Below, in pieces: positions 7,833-15,594 of a DNA stretch of 64,000 nucleotides. Location: positions 62,001 through 126,000 of the forward strand of contig QCBW01000001.1 of NCBI GenBank assembly GCA_003281485.1, written 5' to 3'. The notes beneath the pieces were generated by a model that was not told where the DNA came from, did not search any database, and was given only the letters and a program-made list of their open reading frames with translations. Numbering within the stretch: position 1 is the stretch's first letter; every line of letters begins with the position of its first letter. The DNA comes from Prochlorococcus sp. AG-347-J20 (GTDB taxonomy: Bacteria; Cyanobacteriota; Cyanobacteriia; PCC-6307; Cyanobiaceae). The translations under genes were made by a program, and so were the position numbers.

Positions 7833-8783
7833 TTAGAGATTTTCAATTCCTTTTACAGCTTTAATTAATTCAATACTGATACCTTTTTCACTCATTGAAT
7901 GACCAGCATCATTAACAATAATTAATTCAGAATTCTTTAATTTCTTATTTAGATCCCAAGCACTTCTAACAGGGCATACAACGTCATACCTCCCTTGAAT
8001 TATTTTTGTTGGAATCGATTCTATTTTTTTTATATTTTTCAAAATAAAATCATGTTCTAAGAAAATATTATTAATAAAATAATGACATTCGATCCTTGCA
8101 AAGGCATCTGAAAAAGAATTAACTTGGGACTTATCAAAATCGAATTTTTTATTTATTAAATGACTAGTTGAGAGTTCCCATTTTGTCCAAGCTGCTGCTG
8201 CTTTTGATCTAAGATTCGTATCTGAAGATGTTAGATATTTATAAAAAGAACTTATCAAATCATTTCTTTCTTCTTTTGGTATGACAGAAATATATTCTTC
8301 AAATTCATCAGGGAATATCTCACTGGCACCATATTGATAGAACCATAATAACTCGAACTTTCTACATAAAAATATTCCTCGCAAAGTTAAGCTCATAACT
8401 CTTGAGGGATTTTTAATTGCATATATAAGTGAAAGTGTTGAGCCCCAAGATCCACCAAACAAATGCCAAGAATCTATTTTTAAAAGAATCCTTAATTTTT
8501 CAATATCATCAACTAAATGTTTAGTCGTATTTTCTTTTAATTCGGAGAAAGGTGTTGAGGAACCGCAACCTCTTTGGTCAAATTGAATAATATCGAATTT
8601 ATTGGGGTCAAAGTATCTTCTATATCTTGGTTGACTTCCTCCTCCTGGGCCTCCATGAATAACAAGTACTTTTTTACCATTTGGATTGCCAGATCTTTCC
8701 CAATAAATAGTATGAATATCACTTACTTGTAAAAAACCCTTTTCACGTACTTCAATTTTCGGAAACAAGACTTGAGCTTTCAT
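7833..8783 (-). CDS. pip: Prolyl aminopeptidase
   Basis: Family S33 prolyl aminopeptidase removes N-terminal proline from peptides in the cytoplasm. The 316-residue alpha/beta-hydrolase shows the oxyanion-hole motif HGGPGGG (43-49), FDQRGCGSSTP (68-78), and the nucleophile elbow GGSWGS (Ser112). The Asp in QGRYDVVCP and the His in NDAGHSMSE near residue 297 complete the triad. Length and motifs are normal. It ends 23 bases from the stop of the convergent gene at 7636-7809. Confidence 0.92.
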   Translation of the reverse strand: MKAQVLFPKIEVREKGFLQVSDIHTIYWERSGNPNGKKVLVIHGGPGGGSQPRYRRYFDPNKFDIIQFDQRGCGSSTPFSELKENTTKHLVDDIEKLRILLKIDSWHLFGGSWGSTLSLIYAIKNPSRVMSLTLRGIFLCRKFELLWFYQYGASEIFPDEFEEYISVIPKEERNDLISSFYKYLTSSDTNLRSKAAAAWTKWELSTSHLINKKFDFDKSQVNSFSDAFARIECHYFINNIFLEHDFILKNIKKIESIPTKIIQGRYDVVCPVRSAWDLNKKLKNSELIIVNDAGHSMSEKGISIELIKAVKGIENL

Positions 8784-8861
8784 TTTGAAATATTTTTAAT
8801 CATTTTATTAATCCATATTATCCAAAAAGAAGTCTAGTTTAGAAGAATTTTGTTAAACAAA

Positions 8862-8889
8862 AAAAAGGACTGCTTATACAGTCCTTTTT
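8862..8889 (-). terminator. Bidirectional terminator without an obvious gene
   Basis: A perfect 11-base-pair stem, AAAAAGGACTG (8862-8872) with CAGTCCTTTTT (8879-8889) around a six-base loop, gives a T-run on either strand, longest on the minus strand (eight T). The only upstream sequence on the minus strand is the decayed region 8890-9650, and on the plus strand there is none. The rest of 8890-9290 shows no intact gene. Confidence 0.65.
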
Positions 8890-9031
8890 AATATTTGATT
8901 TCCTTCTTACAGGATATAAAAATACATATTTTAAAGTCTATTTACTCATAAACCTAGAATACGTTCATTTGGGGATTTCTCTCGATAATTTTAGTCCCTA
9001 TTGTCGCTAGTAATTATAAAGCGAAGTCTTA

Positions 9032-9133
9032 TCAGACTAATTGATTGAACTTTAATTTTCGAATAATCCCATTCTCAGGAATACGCTTCCTATATTTTGG
9101 AATTTGCTAAATTTCAGGCGGACTATCAATCAT
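9032..9133 (-). pseudogene. Small frame broken by one in-frame TAG
   Basis: A minus-strand ATG at 9133 opens MIDSPPEI and then hits TAG at 9107-9109. The same frame continues for 24 more codons (QIPKYRKRIPENGIIRKLKF and so on) to TGA at 9032. The downstream part reads as a basic protein rather than AT-rich noise. A single CAG-to-TAG change would explain the break. This could be a decayed gene, a readthrough gene, or chance. Confidence 0.3.
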
Positions 9134-9293
9134 TTAGATTGCCTCCGAACTCAACATTTATAAATTACTCCTTTTTATATTTTCAGTAAATCCGTAAATA
9201 TGCTGATTTACTTTTTTCTTAATTTGTAAGAGGATTATAATGATCCTTTGTTTTTTATAGATAAATATATAAATTAAAGTCTATAATCAAAAG

Positions 9294-9476
9294 TCATTCA
9301 GATTCATAAAGCAAAATAGAATCAATTATTGTTTTATCACTATCAGAAAGTTTATAATCTTCCAATTTCTACTTAACAAATTTTACACACTCATCAATAG
9401 AAGGATTCTTATCCAGGCGCTTGCGCCAATCTCTAATCCAATCAGAGAAGGCGAAAGTTATTTTTGTAGTAAGCAT
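9294..9476 (-). pseudogene. 60-codon frame broken by one in-frame TAG
   Basis: An ATG at 9476 begins MLTTKITFAFSDWIRDWRKR and continues 35 codons to TAG at 9369-9371. The same frame then runs 24 codons (KLEDYKLSDSDKTIIDSILL and so on) to TGA at 9294. Both halves look like one soluble helical protein. A CAG-to-TAG transition restores a continuous 60-residue product. It starts two bases after the stop of the frame at 9479-9646. The parent gene is not recognised. Confidence 0.45.
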
Positions 9477-9478
9477 AT

Positions 9479-9646
9479 TTACCAATCAGGGTAATTAAAA
9501 TCCCCGCCAATAGGTTCATCATAAAATTCCCCTTCTTTTGTGCCTTTATCATATTTTTCAATAATCTTTTTGTAAGAAGCTACTGTGGGAAGTAAATATC
9601 CTAAATATAAGGGTTCAATCGTAATTGTTATAATAATATTAATTAT
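9479..9646 (-). pseudogene. Open frame lacking a normal start codon
   Basis: This 55-codon minus-strand frame ends EGEFYDEPIGGDFNYPDW and TAA at 9479 and clearly resembles protein, but it contains no ATG, GTG or TTG in frame. It may be the 3' end of a gene whose 5' part was lost, or it may use a rare start such as ATT. It sits directly upstream of the interrupted frame at 9294-9476. Confidence 0.35.
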
Positions 9647-9693
9647 TTATTATTTTACAAAAGAATTTAATAAATAGATTTTTAATATGCATT

Positions 9694-9789
9694 ATGGATT
9701 TCATCAAAAAGAACAAGATATTAACACTAATGACGGCAATTGCAGTTTTATCATTTGCATTAGAAAAAGTAGGAATAATACACCCTTAA
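9694..9789 (+). CDS. Putative 31-residue membrane micropeptide
   Basis: An ATG at 9694 opens MDFIKKNKILTLMTAIAVLS and so on to TAA at 9787. It has a basic N-terminal end and one hydrophobic helix, the usual shape of a small membrane peptide. No family is recognised. Confidence 0.42.
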   Translation: MDFIKKNKILTLMTAIAVLSFALEKVGIIHP

Positions 9790-9818
9790 ATTAATTAAGT
9801 TTATTTGTTAAATACTTC

Positions 9819-9908
9819 CTAATGAAATAAGTAAACCGATACTATTACTACAAAAATAAGCAATGGAGATAGTAATGTAAAAATTAAAGTTGAAAGATTA
9901 ATCAGCAT
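9819..9908 (-). CDS. Putative 29-residue membrane micropeptide
   Basis: A minus-strand ATG at 9908 opens MLINLSTLIFTLLSPLLIFV and so on to TAG at 9819. It is almost entirely one transmembrane helix, similar in size and composition to single-helix photosystem subunits, but I cannot match it to a named Psb, Psa or Pet protein. Such an AT-rich hydrophobic frame can also arise by chance. Confidence 0.35.
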   Translation of the reverse strand: MLINLSTLIFTLLSPLLIFVVIVSVYLFH

Positions 9909-9997
9909 AAATTTTAAATAAATACACAAATTTAATAAACATCACTTTTAAGCATTTGCAATAAGTAAAATTTAAATTATTACGATATTAAAAAAAT

Positions 9998-10195
9998 TTG
10001 AATAAAGAAAGATATAAAGAAGAATATGAAGAGGGCTCAGACTTACTATGGCCTAGTGATAAAGAAGATAAAATAACTCGGCAATTTTATAAAGATTTAT
10101 CTAATCTTTCAAAAAATATAAACTATAGTAAAAAAAGAAAGCTAAATCTTTTTGAACAATTATATAGAATAATAAAAGGCAAAGAGTGGAGGTAA
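9998..10195 (+). CDS. Hypothetical basic protein, 65 residues, TTG start
   Basis: The frame starts at TTG 9998 (NKERYKEEYEEGSDLLWPSD), and no ATG is available. The product is highly charged with a basic C-terminus. Its 3' end overlaps a possible GTG start (10186) of the CPBP protease gene, so the two are probably cotranscribed. Function is unknown. Confidence 0.5.
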   Translation: MNKERYKEEYEEGSDLLWPSDKEDKITRQFYKDLSNLSKNINYSKKRKLNLFEQLYRIIKGKEWR

Positions 10196-10212
10196 TTGAT
10201 ATTAAAAATAAA

Positions 10213-11073
10213 ATGAAAAATATTATGTTATTAATTAAAAGTTTTTTTCTTTTAAGACCAAGATTTTTATCAACTTTATTTTTTATTCCTATTCTTTATG
10301 GCTTTGGCTGGGCTTTATCTCAACCATTATCATTGTTTAATTTTGAAGAAGAACATTTATCCTTAATCGGTACTATTTTTTCTTTCTTACTTTTTATCTT
10401 TTTACTCTCATATTGGTTTTATATCAGATGGAACATAACAAGTGGATGGGAACTTATTGGGATAACTAAGCACAAATTCTTAAAAAACTTTATCAATTTT
10501 TTTCAAGGTATTTTATTGGCTTTAGTTTTAATAATTCTAATTCTGTTTCCACTATTGCTAAAAAATTATATTTCTTGGACAGGTGAATTCTCGCCTATCA
10601 TATTGCTAAATTCTATTGCACTTGGATTAGGGGTAGGATTCTCAGAGGAAATAATTTTTAGAGGCTGGTTATTAGAAGAATTAAAATTTGAATTTAATAC
10701 AAAAATATCAATAGCTTTACAAGCTATAGTTTTTAGCTTCGTTCATAATTTATCAAATGAGATCTTTTGGAATATAATAGGATTACGTATAGGATTTATT
10801 TTACTTGGGATATTTCTATCATTAGTAAGAATTGGAAATAAAGGTTCTTTATGGAATTGCATAGGAATTCATGGAGGACTTGTGGGTATTTGGTTCTTTA
10901 TAAACCACGGATTGATAGAATTCAAGGGAAATACACCTTCTTTTTTAGCAGGGCCTTTTACACAAAAGATTCCAAACCCAATCGGAAGCTTTAGTGCAAT
11001 TTTAATATTACTTTTTTTATGTATTTTTTATGCAGTAAAATCAAAAAAATATTTCCTTAGACGTTTTAATTAG
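10213..11073 (+). CDS. CPBP family intramembrane glutamic protease
   Basis: The product has about seven to eight hydrophobic segments and the three CPBP (Abi/CAAX-protease-like) motifs: EEIIFRGWLLEE near residue 144 with the catalytic Glu pair and Arg, a second motif with His178 (SFVHNLSNE), and HGG near residue 220. The family cleaves transmembrane or prenylated substrates. Physiological targets in cyanobacteria are unknown. I prefer the ATG at 10213, but a GTG at 10186 would add nine residues and overlap the preceding gene. Confidence 0.82.
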   Translation: MKNIMLLIKSFFLLRPRFLSTLFFIPILYGFGWALSQPLSLFNFEEEHLSLIGTIFSFLLFIFLLSYWFYIRWNITSGWELIGITKHKFLKNFINFFQGILLALVLIILILFPLLLKNYISWTGEFSPIILLNSIALGLGVGFSEEIIFRGWLLEELKFEFNTKISIALQAIVFSFVHNLSNEIFWNIIGLRIGFILLGIFLSLVRIGNKGSLWNCIGIHGGLVGIWFFINHGLIEFKGNTPSFLAGPFTQKIPNPIGSFSAILILLFLCIFYAVKSKKYFLRRFN

Positions 11074-11135
11074 ATATAAATACCGATTGATTTTTGATTA
11101 GTAATTGTCAGATTAAAATAAAGCTTAATACTGAT

Positions 11136-11300
11136 ATGAACTTTGAGGCAGGGATAAGATTTATTGTTTTTTTAATAATTTTTGGAGTTATAAACTATTT
11201 AATGATGTTGACAAGATATGAAAACGACATAAAAAAAAAGAAATTATTACAACATAAAAAAATTTCCAGGCTATATCCTAAAGGCTCATTTATTTTCTGA
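11136..11300 (+). CDS. Small single-span membrane protein
   Basis: The frame can open at TTG 11094, but the ATG at 11136 is preferred and gives 54 residues: MNFEAGIRFIVFLIIFGVIN, then a cytoplasmic-looking Lys-rich tail. One transmembrane helix is predicted by eye. It follows the protease gene by 62 bases. Function is unknown. Confidence 0.5.
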   Translation: MNFEAGIRFIVFLIIFGVINYLMMLTRYENDIKKKKLLQHKKISRLYPKGSFIF

Positions 11301-11329
11301 AATTTTAAAAAATATATTTTTGAATTTTC

Positions 11330-11578
11330 TTACCATTTTTTACTTGTTTGTTGCCAACCTTCATTTAACAATTTTTGCCATAATAATCTTGCTTTTTCAA
11401 TAACAATTTTTTTTCTAGTTTTCATTAATGGAGGATTTTCTCCATGAATTCCCATAATAATTCCTTCTTCAATAAACATATAATCAATAGATTTATCAGA
11501 ATGATCTTTATCTTTGTAAAAACGCATCACCCCTACAAAATTGGAGTCAATTAACCAGAAATCATTAGTTGAATTCAA
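11330..11578 (-). CDS. DUF1651-like protein
   Basis: The 82-residue product ends with the hallmark of the picocyanobacterial DUF1651 group, a helix ARLLWQKLLNEGWQQT just before the C-terminus, preceded by a short beta-rich half (WLIDSNFVGVMRFYKD). The family is common in Prochlorococcus and marine Synechococcus accessory regions, with no known role. The start at 11578 is the only reasonable ATG. Confidence 0.7.
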   Translation of the reverse strand: MNSTNDFWLIDSNFVGVMRFYKDKDHSDKSIDYMFIEEGIIMGIHGENPPLMKTRKKIVIEKARLLWQKLLNEGWQQTSKKW

Positions 11579-11655
11579 TAAACCAAAATAAAATTAAATT
11601 TATCACATACTTGATTGCAATCTGCGATGAAAATATTTATTTAGTTTATTCATAT

Positions 11656-12078
11656 TTAATATGTTTTTTCTTTTTGTCTACTTTTTTTCAATTCGCCACG
11701 TTTTTTCTTATCCTCAACTCTTTTCTTTTGTGATGCTTTGGTAGGTTTTGTAGATTTTCTTAATTTAAATGGTTTATTTAAAGCATTTTTTATAATTAAA
11801 CTAAATTTCATTAAAGCTAGCTGCCTATTTAATATTTGATTTCTGTGTTCTTGAACCGATAAACGTAAGCTATTATTCACTAATTTGTTTTTCAGGTTTA
11901 TCTTAAGAATTTCTTTCTGATAATCATTTAATACTTTGGAATCTTCTAAATTAAAAATAATCTCTACTCTGCTTTCAATTTTATTTACATTCTGCCCTCC
12001 AGGACCCGAGGATCTGGAAAATCGCCATTTAATTTCGTTGGGTGGGATTACTAATGTTTTAGTAATTTTTAAATCCAT
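11656..12078 (-). CDS. arfB: Alternative ribosome-rescue factor, peptidyl-tRNA hydrolase ArfB (YaeJ-like)
   Basis: ArfB enters stalled ribosomes lacking a stop codon and hydrolyses the peptidyl-tRNA. The 140-residue protein has the catalytic loop RSSGPGGQNVNK (GGQ at residues 27-29) and the typical long basic C-terminal tail (KKRVEDKKKRGELKKSRQ) that threads the empty mRNA channel. The size matches the family and is too short for a canonical release factor. Confidence 0.9.
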   Translation of the reverse strand: MDLKITKTLVIPPNEIKWRFSRSSGPGGQNVNKIESRVEIIFNLEDSKVLNDYQKEILKINLKNKLVNNSLRLSVQEHRNQILNRQLALMKFSLIIKNALNKPFKLRKSTKPTKASQKKRVEDKKKRGELKKSRQKEKTY

Positions 12079-12168
12079 TTTTAATTCTTTTTAATTTAGA
12101 TTTTTAGAATCATCTCCTTAATACTTTAAAACATAACTTAAAATTTGATCGGTAAATACTGGGCGGTT

Positions 12169-12519
12169 ATGTTAGGTAAACCGAAATTCGGTGTATTTGC
12201 CGTATCAATATCTTCGGTATTTATCCTTTCATATTTCAAAGAATTATCAGATATTGAATCTGTACTAACTCAAAGGTCACTTATGTATTCAATGTTTGAT
12301 CTTCTTTTTGAAATACCTTCATATCGCCAAGTGTATGTTATTTCCGATAGTGAAATGAAGGAGTTAAAGAAAAACCAACATCAAGAAGAACTTGATGAAA
12401 TTACAACACAAAAAGTAAGACTTGAAGATGCTTTTAAAGCTCAAATAAAACATCTTGAAGATAGAGAAAAAGAAGTAAAGAAAGAACTTAAAGTACTTTC
12501 AGCCTCAAAAAATAAATAA
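12169..12519 (+). CDS. Hypothetical membrane-anchored coiled-coil protein
   Basis: From the ATG at 12169 (a TTG at 12145 would add eight residues) the protein has an N-terminal hydrophobic stretch (FGVFAVSISSVFILSYF) and a long charged C-terminal helix from about residue 70 to the end (KLEDREKEVKKEL-like heptads) that should form a coiled coil. A strong terminator follows directly. I do not recognise the family. Confidence 0.6.
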   Translation: MLGKPKFGVFAVSISSVFILSYFKELSDIESVLTQRSLMYSMFDLLFEIPSYRQVYVISDSEMKELKKNQHQEELDEITTQKVRLEDAFKAQIKHLEDREKEVKKELKVLSASKNK

Positions 12520-12546
12520 TTTATTTTTAGGAAAATTACTTTTTTC

Positions 12547-12573
12547 AAAGACGGTTTTTAACCGTCTTTTTTA
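12547..12573 (+). terminator. Rho-independent terminator
   Basis: The stem GACGGT (12550-12555) with ACCGTC (12561-12566), extended by flanking A/T pairs and followed by a T-run, lies 28 bases after the stop of the gene ending at 12519 and should end its transcript. Confidence 0.8.
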
Positions 12574-12638
12574 ATTCTTTTAGATTTAAGGTATTCATTA
12601 AATCCACAGATTTTAAAAATATTTTCCATAATTAGAAC

Positions 12639-12746
12639 ATGAATAATAATAATAAAGAAAAAATAAGAATGTTCTTACCCTTTAGTTGGGTAATTAGTGC
12701 AGCAATATCTTTTGCTTATTTAAATTCACATTTAATAAATACCTAA
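12639..12746 (+). CDS. Putative 35-residue membrane micropeptide
   Basis: An ATG at 12639 opens MNNNNKEKIRMFLPFSWVIS and so on to TAA at 12744. It has a polar, basic N-terminus and one hydrophobic helix. It lies five bases upstream of the next gene and after a terminator, so it probably begins a two-gene operon. Function is unknown. Confidence 0.48.
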   Translation: MNNNNKEKIRMFLPFSWVISAAISFAYLNSHLINT

Positions 12747-12751
12747 CATAA

Positions 12752-13096
12752 ATGTCTTACCTCTCAAGAGAAGAAATACTTGCATCTTCAAAAGGGTGGG
12801 TAGCTTCTTTTTTAAATTTTCTTCCTGGTTTAGGATCGGGTTACTTATATCAAAGAAGATGGAAACCATATTTTTTTACCATCATTGCTAGTACTGCATG
12901 GTTCTCTTTAGGTATTTTTTTACAAGGAGATTCTGAACCTTCTCAGAATGAACAAATAATTGGAATTTCTGGTCTTTTTTTCATATCAATAGTTACAGTT
13001 ATAGAAGCCAACTTTGCTTTCAAAAAAGCAAGTAATAAAACAAAAGCTGAAAAAGAGAAAATAGTGTCCTCTGACAAAAAAGGATGGTTTAAATAA
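12752..13096 (+). CDS. Conserved-looking membrane protein, 114 residues
   Basis: The product has a positively charged N-terminal segment, the motif FLPGLGSGYLYQRRWKPYFF (residues about 23-42, a pattern seen in small cyanobacterial membrane proteins of the TM2-like type), two or three transmembrane helices and a Lys-rich tail. It follows the 35-residue micropeptide by five bases. The biochemical role is unknown. Confidence 0.65.
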   Translation: MSYLSREEILASSKGWVASFLNFLPGLGSGYLYQRRWKPYFFTIIASTAWFSLGIFLQGDSEPSQNEQIIGISGLFFISIVTVIEANFAFKKASNKTKAEKEKIVSSDKKGWFK

Positions 13097-13195
13097 TTCA
13101 AAAAATTACATCTAAGAAATTATTTAATTAGTTTTCAGTTTTTTTAATTTGAGTAAAAATTACCATATATAATTTTTAGATAATTTAGTATTTTT

Positions 13196-13468
13196 TTAAT
13201 TATAAAAAAATAAAATTTCCTTTTCTTTGAGACCTTCCCATCCTGAGTCTATTAATAATTGATTCAATGTTTCTTTATCAAAATGCTTAGAACCAGTTTT
13301 GACGCATCTATTTCTCATTGATTTTTTAACACCGCTCCTTTGTCTTTTATTCTCCTCATCCATAATTCTGTTATATAGATCTAGCATTTTTTGAGGTATT
13401 GGAGTACCGTCAAGATCCACTCCATTTTGAATAGCAAGATCAACAGCTTGCATTCCCATTTTCTTCAT
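13196..13468 (-). CDS. Hypothetical soluble protein, 90 residues
   Basis: An ATG at 13468 gives a helical, basic protein. The central KSMRNRCVKTGSKHFDKETL and the end LLIDSGWEGLKEKEILFFYN resemble no family I can name. It is downstream of the peroxiredoxin gene on the same strand with a 66-base gap. Confidence 0.6.
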   Translation of the reverse strand: MKKMGMQAVDLAIQNGVDLDGTPIPQKMLDLYNRIMDEENKRQRSGVKKSMRNRCVKTGSKHFDKETLNQLLIDSGWEGLKEKEILFFYN

Positions 13469-13534
13469 ATATTAAAAAAAGCTGAAACTATATTAAAACA
13501 AAACTCATTAATCTAAAGTGCTTTGAATAATAAT

Positions 13535-13984
13535 TTATTGATTTTGAATTTCCTTAAGTACTCTAATAGCCTCTTTAATGTGTTCAGGACCATTCAATAA
13601 ATCTCTAAAAATATGCCTAACTGTCCCTTTGCGATCAATAACATAAGTTACCCTACCATCCATAAAACCTAATACTTTAGGAACTTTAAAAGTTATCCTA
13701 AGAGAATCATTCGTATCGCAAAGTAGTGGATATTGTAATTTATTTTTATTAGCAAATGCCAAATGACTCGAGGTACTTCCATTACTTACTCCCCAAACTT
13801 GCGCACCTAATACTTTAAATAAGTCATATTTATCTCTAAATCCGCAAACTTCTATAGTGCAACCCGGCGTATCATCTTTTGGATAAAAAAACAAAACGAG
13901 GGGACTTTTTAATCCCTTATTTGATCTTTTAACTCCATTTTGATCCAGTAAAGAAAATTCTGGAATTTTATCTCCAATCTGCAC
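13535..13984 (-). CDS. bcp: Atypical 2-Cys peroxiredoxin, Bcp/PrxQ type
   Basis: PrxQ enzymes reduce peroxides using thioredoxin. The 149-residue product shows FFYPKDDTPGCTIEVCGFRD, with the peroxidatic Cys42 and the resolving Cys47 five residues later, which is the PrxQ arrangement. The catalytic Thr/Pro (TPGC) is conserved. The length is normal. A peroxide scavenger matters in an organism with few oxidative defences. Confidence 0.92.
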   Translation of the reverse strand: MQIGDKIPEFSLLDQNGVKRSNKGLKSPLVLFFYPKDDTPGCTIEVCGFRDKYDLFKVLGAQVWGVSNGSTSSHLAFANKNKLQYPLLCDTNDSLRITFKVPKVLGFMDGRVTYVIDRKGTVRHIFRDLLNGPEHIKEAIRVLKEIQNQ

Positions 13985-14134
13985 AATAGTTCTTATAAAA
14001 TTCCATATTAGAGGCTAATATGTTTTTATTGTGGCCTTAAAAGTAAAAAACTATTATTAAAGTCAGTTTTTTTGTTTTAAAAGATACTAAAAAATTATTG
14101 AAATAAACTAGTGTGGATTTATTAATTCAATATT

Positions 14135-14269
14135 ATGGAATTAATAATTTATATTTTTTTATTTCTTATTCTTTTTTTGGGAGTTATTTTTAATTTAAAA
14201 ATAACTAATTTTAAAAAAGTTAAAGAAATACGAAATAAAGCTAAAGATTATTCAAAAAACAATAATTAA
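14135..14269 (+). CDS. Putative 44-residue membrane micropeptide
   Basis: An ATG at 14135 opens MELIIYIFLFLILFLGVIF, followed by a strongly basic cytoplasmic-type tail (KKVKEIRNKAKDYSKNNN) and TAA at 14267. The architecture is one transmembrane helix plus a Lys-rich amphipathic tail. No family is recognised. Confidence 0.5.
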   Translation: MELIIYIFLFLILFLGVIFNLKITNFKKVKEIRNKAKDYSKNNN

Positions 14270-14285
14270 ATATGTATCACTAAGA

Positions 14286-14525
14286 TTAAAATTCAATTTT
14301 TTCATTTGGAGTAAATACTGAGCAATATTTTTTTACTAGGTCATTTGGCTTATTAATGGATGAATTCGTTAATTTTAATTTTAGTTTTTCTATAGCCTCA
14401 TTAGCATTAATCTCACCGAGTCGATATCTTGCACACGTATCCAATACTTTAAACATTTTTGTGGTAACTGCTTCAGCTGAACAAATTAGAAAAAATGGGT
14501 AAAAAACAACAAATAAGTACTTCAT
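14286..14525 (-). CDS. Secreted hypothetical protein
   Basis: A longer frame opens at 14561, but the ATG at 14525 places a signal peptide at the very N-terminus (MKYLFVVFYPFFLICSAEA, with probable cleavage after SAEA), so I chose it. The mature part is about 60 residues, helical, with Cys residues in DTCARYRLG and KKYCSVF that could pair. Function is unknown. Exported small proteins of this kind are common in Prochlorococcus. Confidence 0.6.
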   Translation of the reverse strand: MKYLFVVFYPFFLICSAEAVTTKMFKVLDTCARYRLGEINANEAIEKLKLKLTNSSINKPNDLVKKYCSVFTPNEKIEF

Positions 14526-14696
14526 TTTTTTTGATAGCGGATATTTAGCGAATGGTTTCAATAACTTAGAAAAAAATTAATTTAGAAAAAGATTAAAATT
14601 TAATAGAATTAACTAATTAAAGTTGAATCTAAGATTTCTATAAATTAATAATAAAAGAAATTAAGATAAAATAATTGATAGTAATAAATAATCTCG

Positions 14697-14912
14697 ATGA
14701 AAATGAGAAAATTAATAGAGAAACATAAAATTCTTATAAATTGGTACCAAAAAAAATTCAATTTGAGTGATTATCAATTACTTTGGTTAGTTTTCTTTAA
14801 AGGAGTATTAATAACAATAATTTTTTTCAAAATTTTTAATATTAATAAAGCTACTCCGAGAATGAAATTTTCAAATGATTTGACTATATTTAATAGTAGA
14901 TTTCCTAATTAG
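14697..14912 (+). CDS. Hypothetical basic membrane protein, 71 residues
   Basis: An ATG at 14697 gives a basic N-terminal half (MKMRKLIEKHKILINWYQKK), one hydrophobic helix (LLWLVFFKGVLITIIFFKIF) and a short polar tail. It lies 17 bases upstream of tatA and is probably cotranscribed with it. Function is unknown. Confidence 0.55.
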   Translation: MKMRKLIEKHKILINWYQKKFNLSDYQLLWLVFFKGVLITIIFFKIFNINKATPRMKFSNDLTIFNSRFPN

Positions 14913-14929
14913 TTAAATAGTTATCAGCT

Positions 14930-15196
14930 ATGAATATTTTTGGTGTAGGTTTGCCTGAAGTTACTGTAATACTTATCTTAGCTCTTTTAATTTTTGGTCC
15001 AAAAAAGCTTCCAGAATTAGGAAAACAGCTTGGTAAAACTTTGAAAAGTCTTAAAAAAGCGTCGAATGAATTTCAAAATGAAATCGATCAAGTTATGAAC
15101 GAGGAAGATAAAGAAGAATCTCCTAAATCTATAGGAGGCAACCAAACCAATAAAATTAATCAAGAAAAAATAGATTCAGAAAACAGCAACAACTAA
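14930..15196 (+). CDS. tatA: Twin-arginine translocase subunit TatA/E family
   Basis: The 88-residue protein has the TatA plan: a short N-terminal transmembrane helix (LPEVTVILILALLIFGPKKL, residues 9-28) with the conserved FGPKKLPELGK hinge, then an amphipathic helix (LGKTLKSLKKASNEFQNEI) and an acidic tail. TatA forms the pore for folded proteins with twin-Arg signals in thylakoid and plasma membranes. Neighbours are hypothetical and no tatC is nearby, so this may be a second TatA-type gene. Confidence 0.88.
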   Translation: MNIFGVGLPEVTVILILALLIFGPKKLPELGKQLGKTLKSLKKASNEFQNEIDQVMNEEDKEESPKSIGGNQTNKINQEKIDSENSNN

Positions 15197-15200
15197 TATC

Positions 15201-15593
15201 TTGGATAGGCCCATAACCCCCATAGACGAATTTGAAAGAGCATTAGATAAAGCTGCTCTTACTCAAGAAGAATATGAATTGATAGACTACATCCGTTATA
15301 CAAGTGTTTTTACACAACCTAGTCTTATTAAAGATTTAAAAAGGCCCTCAAAGCCTCCTCTTTTGTCAGTTCTATGTCAAATTTGCAGAAAAATTGGTTC
15401 CGAGATGCCAGATCATTTCAAAAAAGTAATTGAGTGGTCAATTGAAATTAGTGATCACAATACAAAATGGGATGCTCATTTAATTTGCGCAGAAGCACTG
15501 AATATAGACAAAGTTCCATTAAGTCCTATTCAAGGAACAACTTTATTTGATGTTCTTGTAGTACACAAAGAATTATTTCTTGGATTTGATTAA
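15201..15593 (+). CDS. Hypothetical soluble protein, 130 residues, TTG start
   Basis: The frame starts at TTG 15201, four bases after the tatA stop (DRPITPIDEFERALDKAALT), and has no internal ATG near the front. The product is helical and contains a CQICRKIGSEMP segment (about residue 58). It reads as a well-formed soluble protein, but I do not recognise the family. Its close spacing suggests cotranscription with tatA. Confidence 0.6.
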   Translation: MDRPITPIDEFERALDKAALTQEEYELIDYIRYTSVFTQPSLIKDLKRPSKPPLLSVLCQICRKIGSEMPDHFKKVIEWSIEISDHNTKWDAHLICAEALNIDKVPLSPIQGTTLFDVLVVHKELFLGFD

Positions 15594-15594
15594 A

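Noticed and set aside
8890-9290. 6S RNA, tmRNA or SRP RNA in the empty region
   Set aside because: I looked for the universal motifs of these RNAs (SRP GGTCCGGAAGG, tmRNA T-arm, RNase P GAGGAAAGTCC) and saw none, so no named RNA is claimed.
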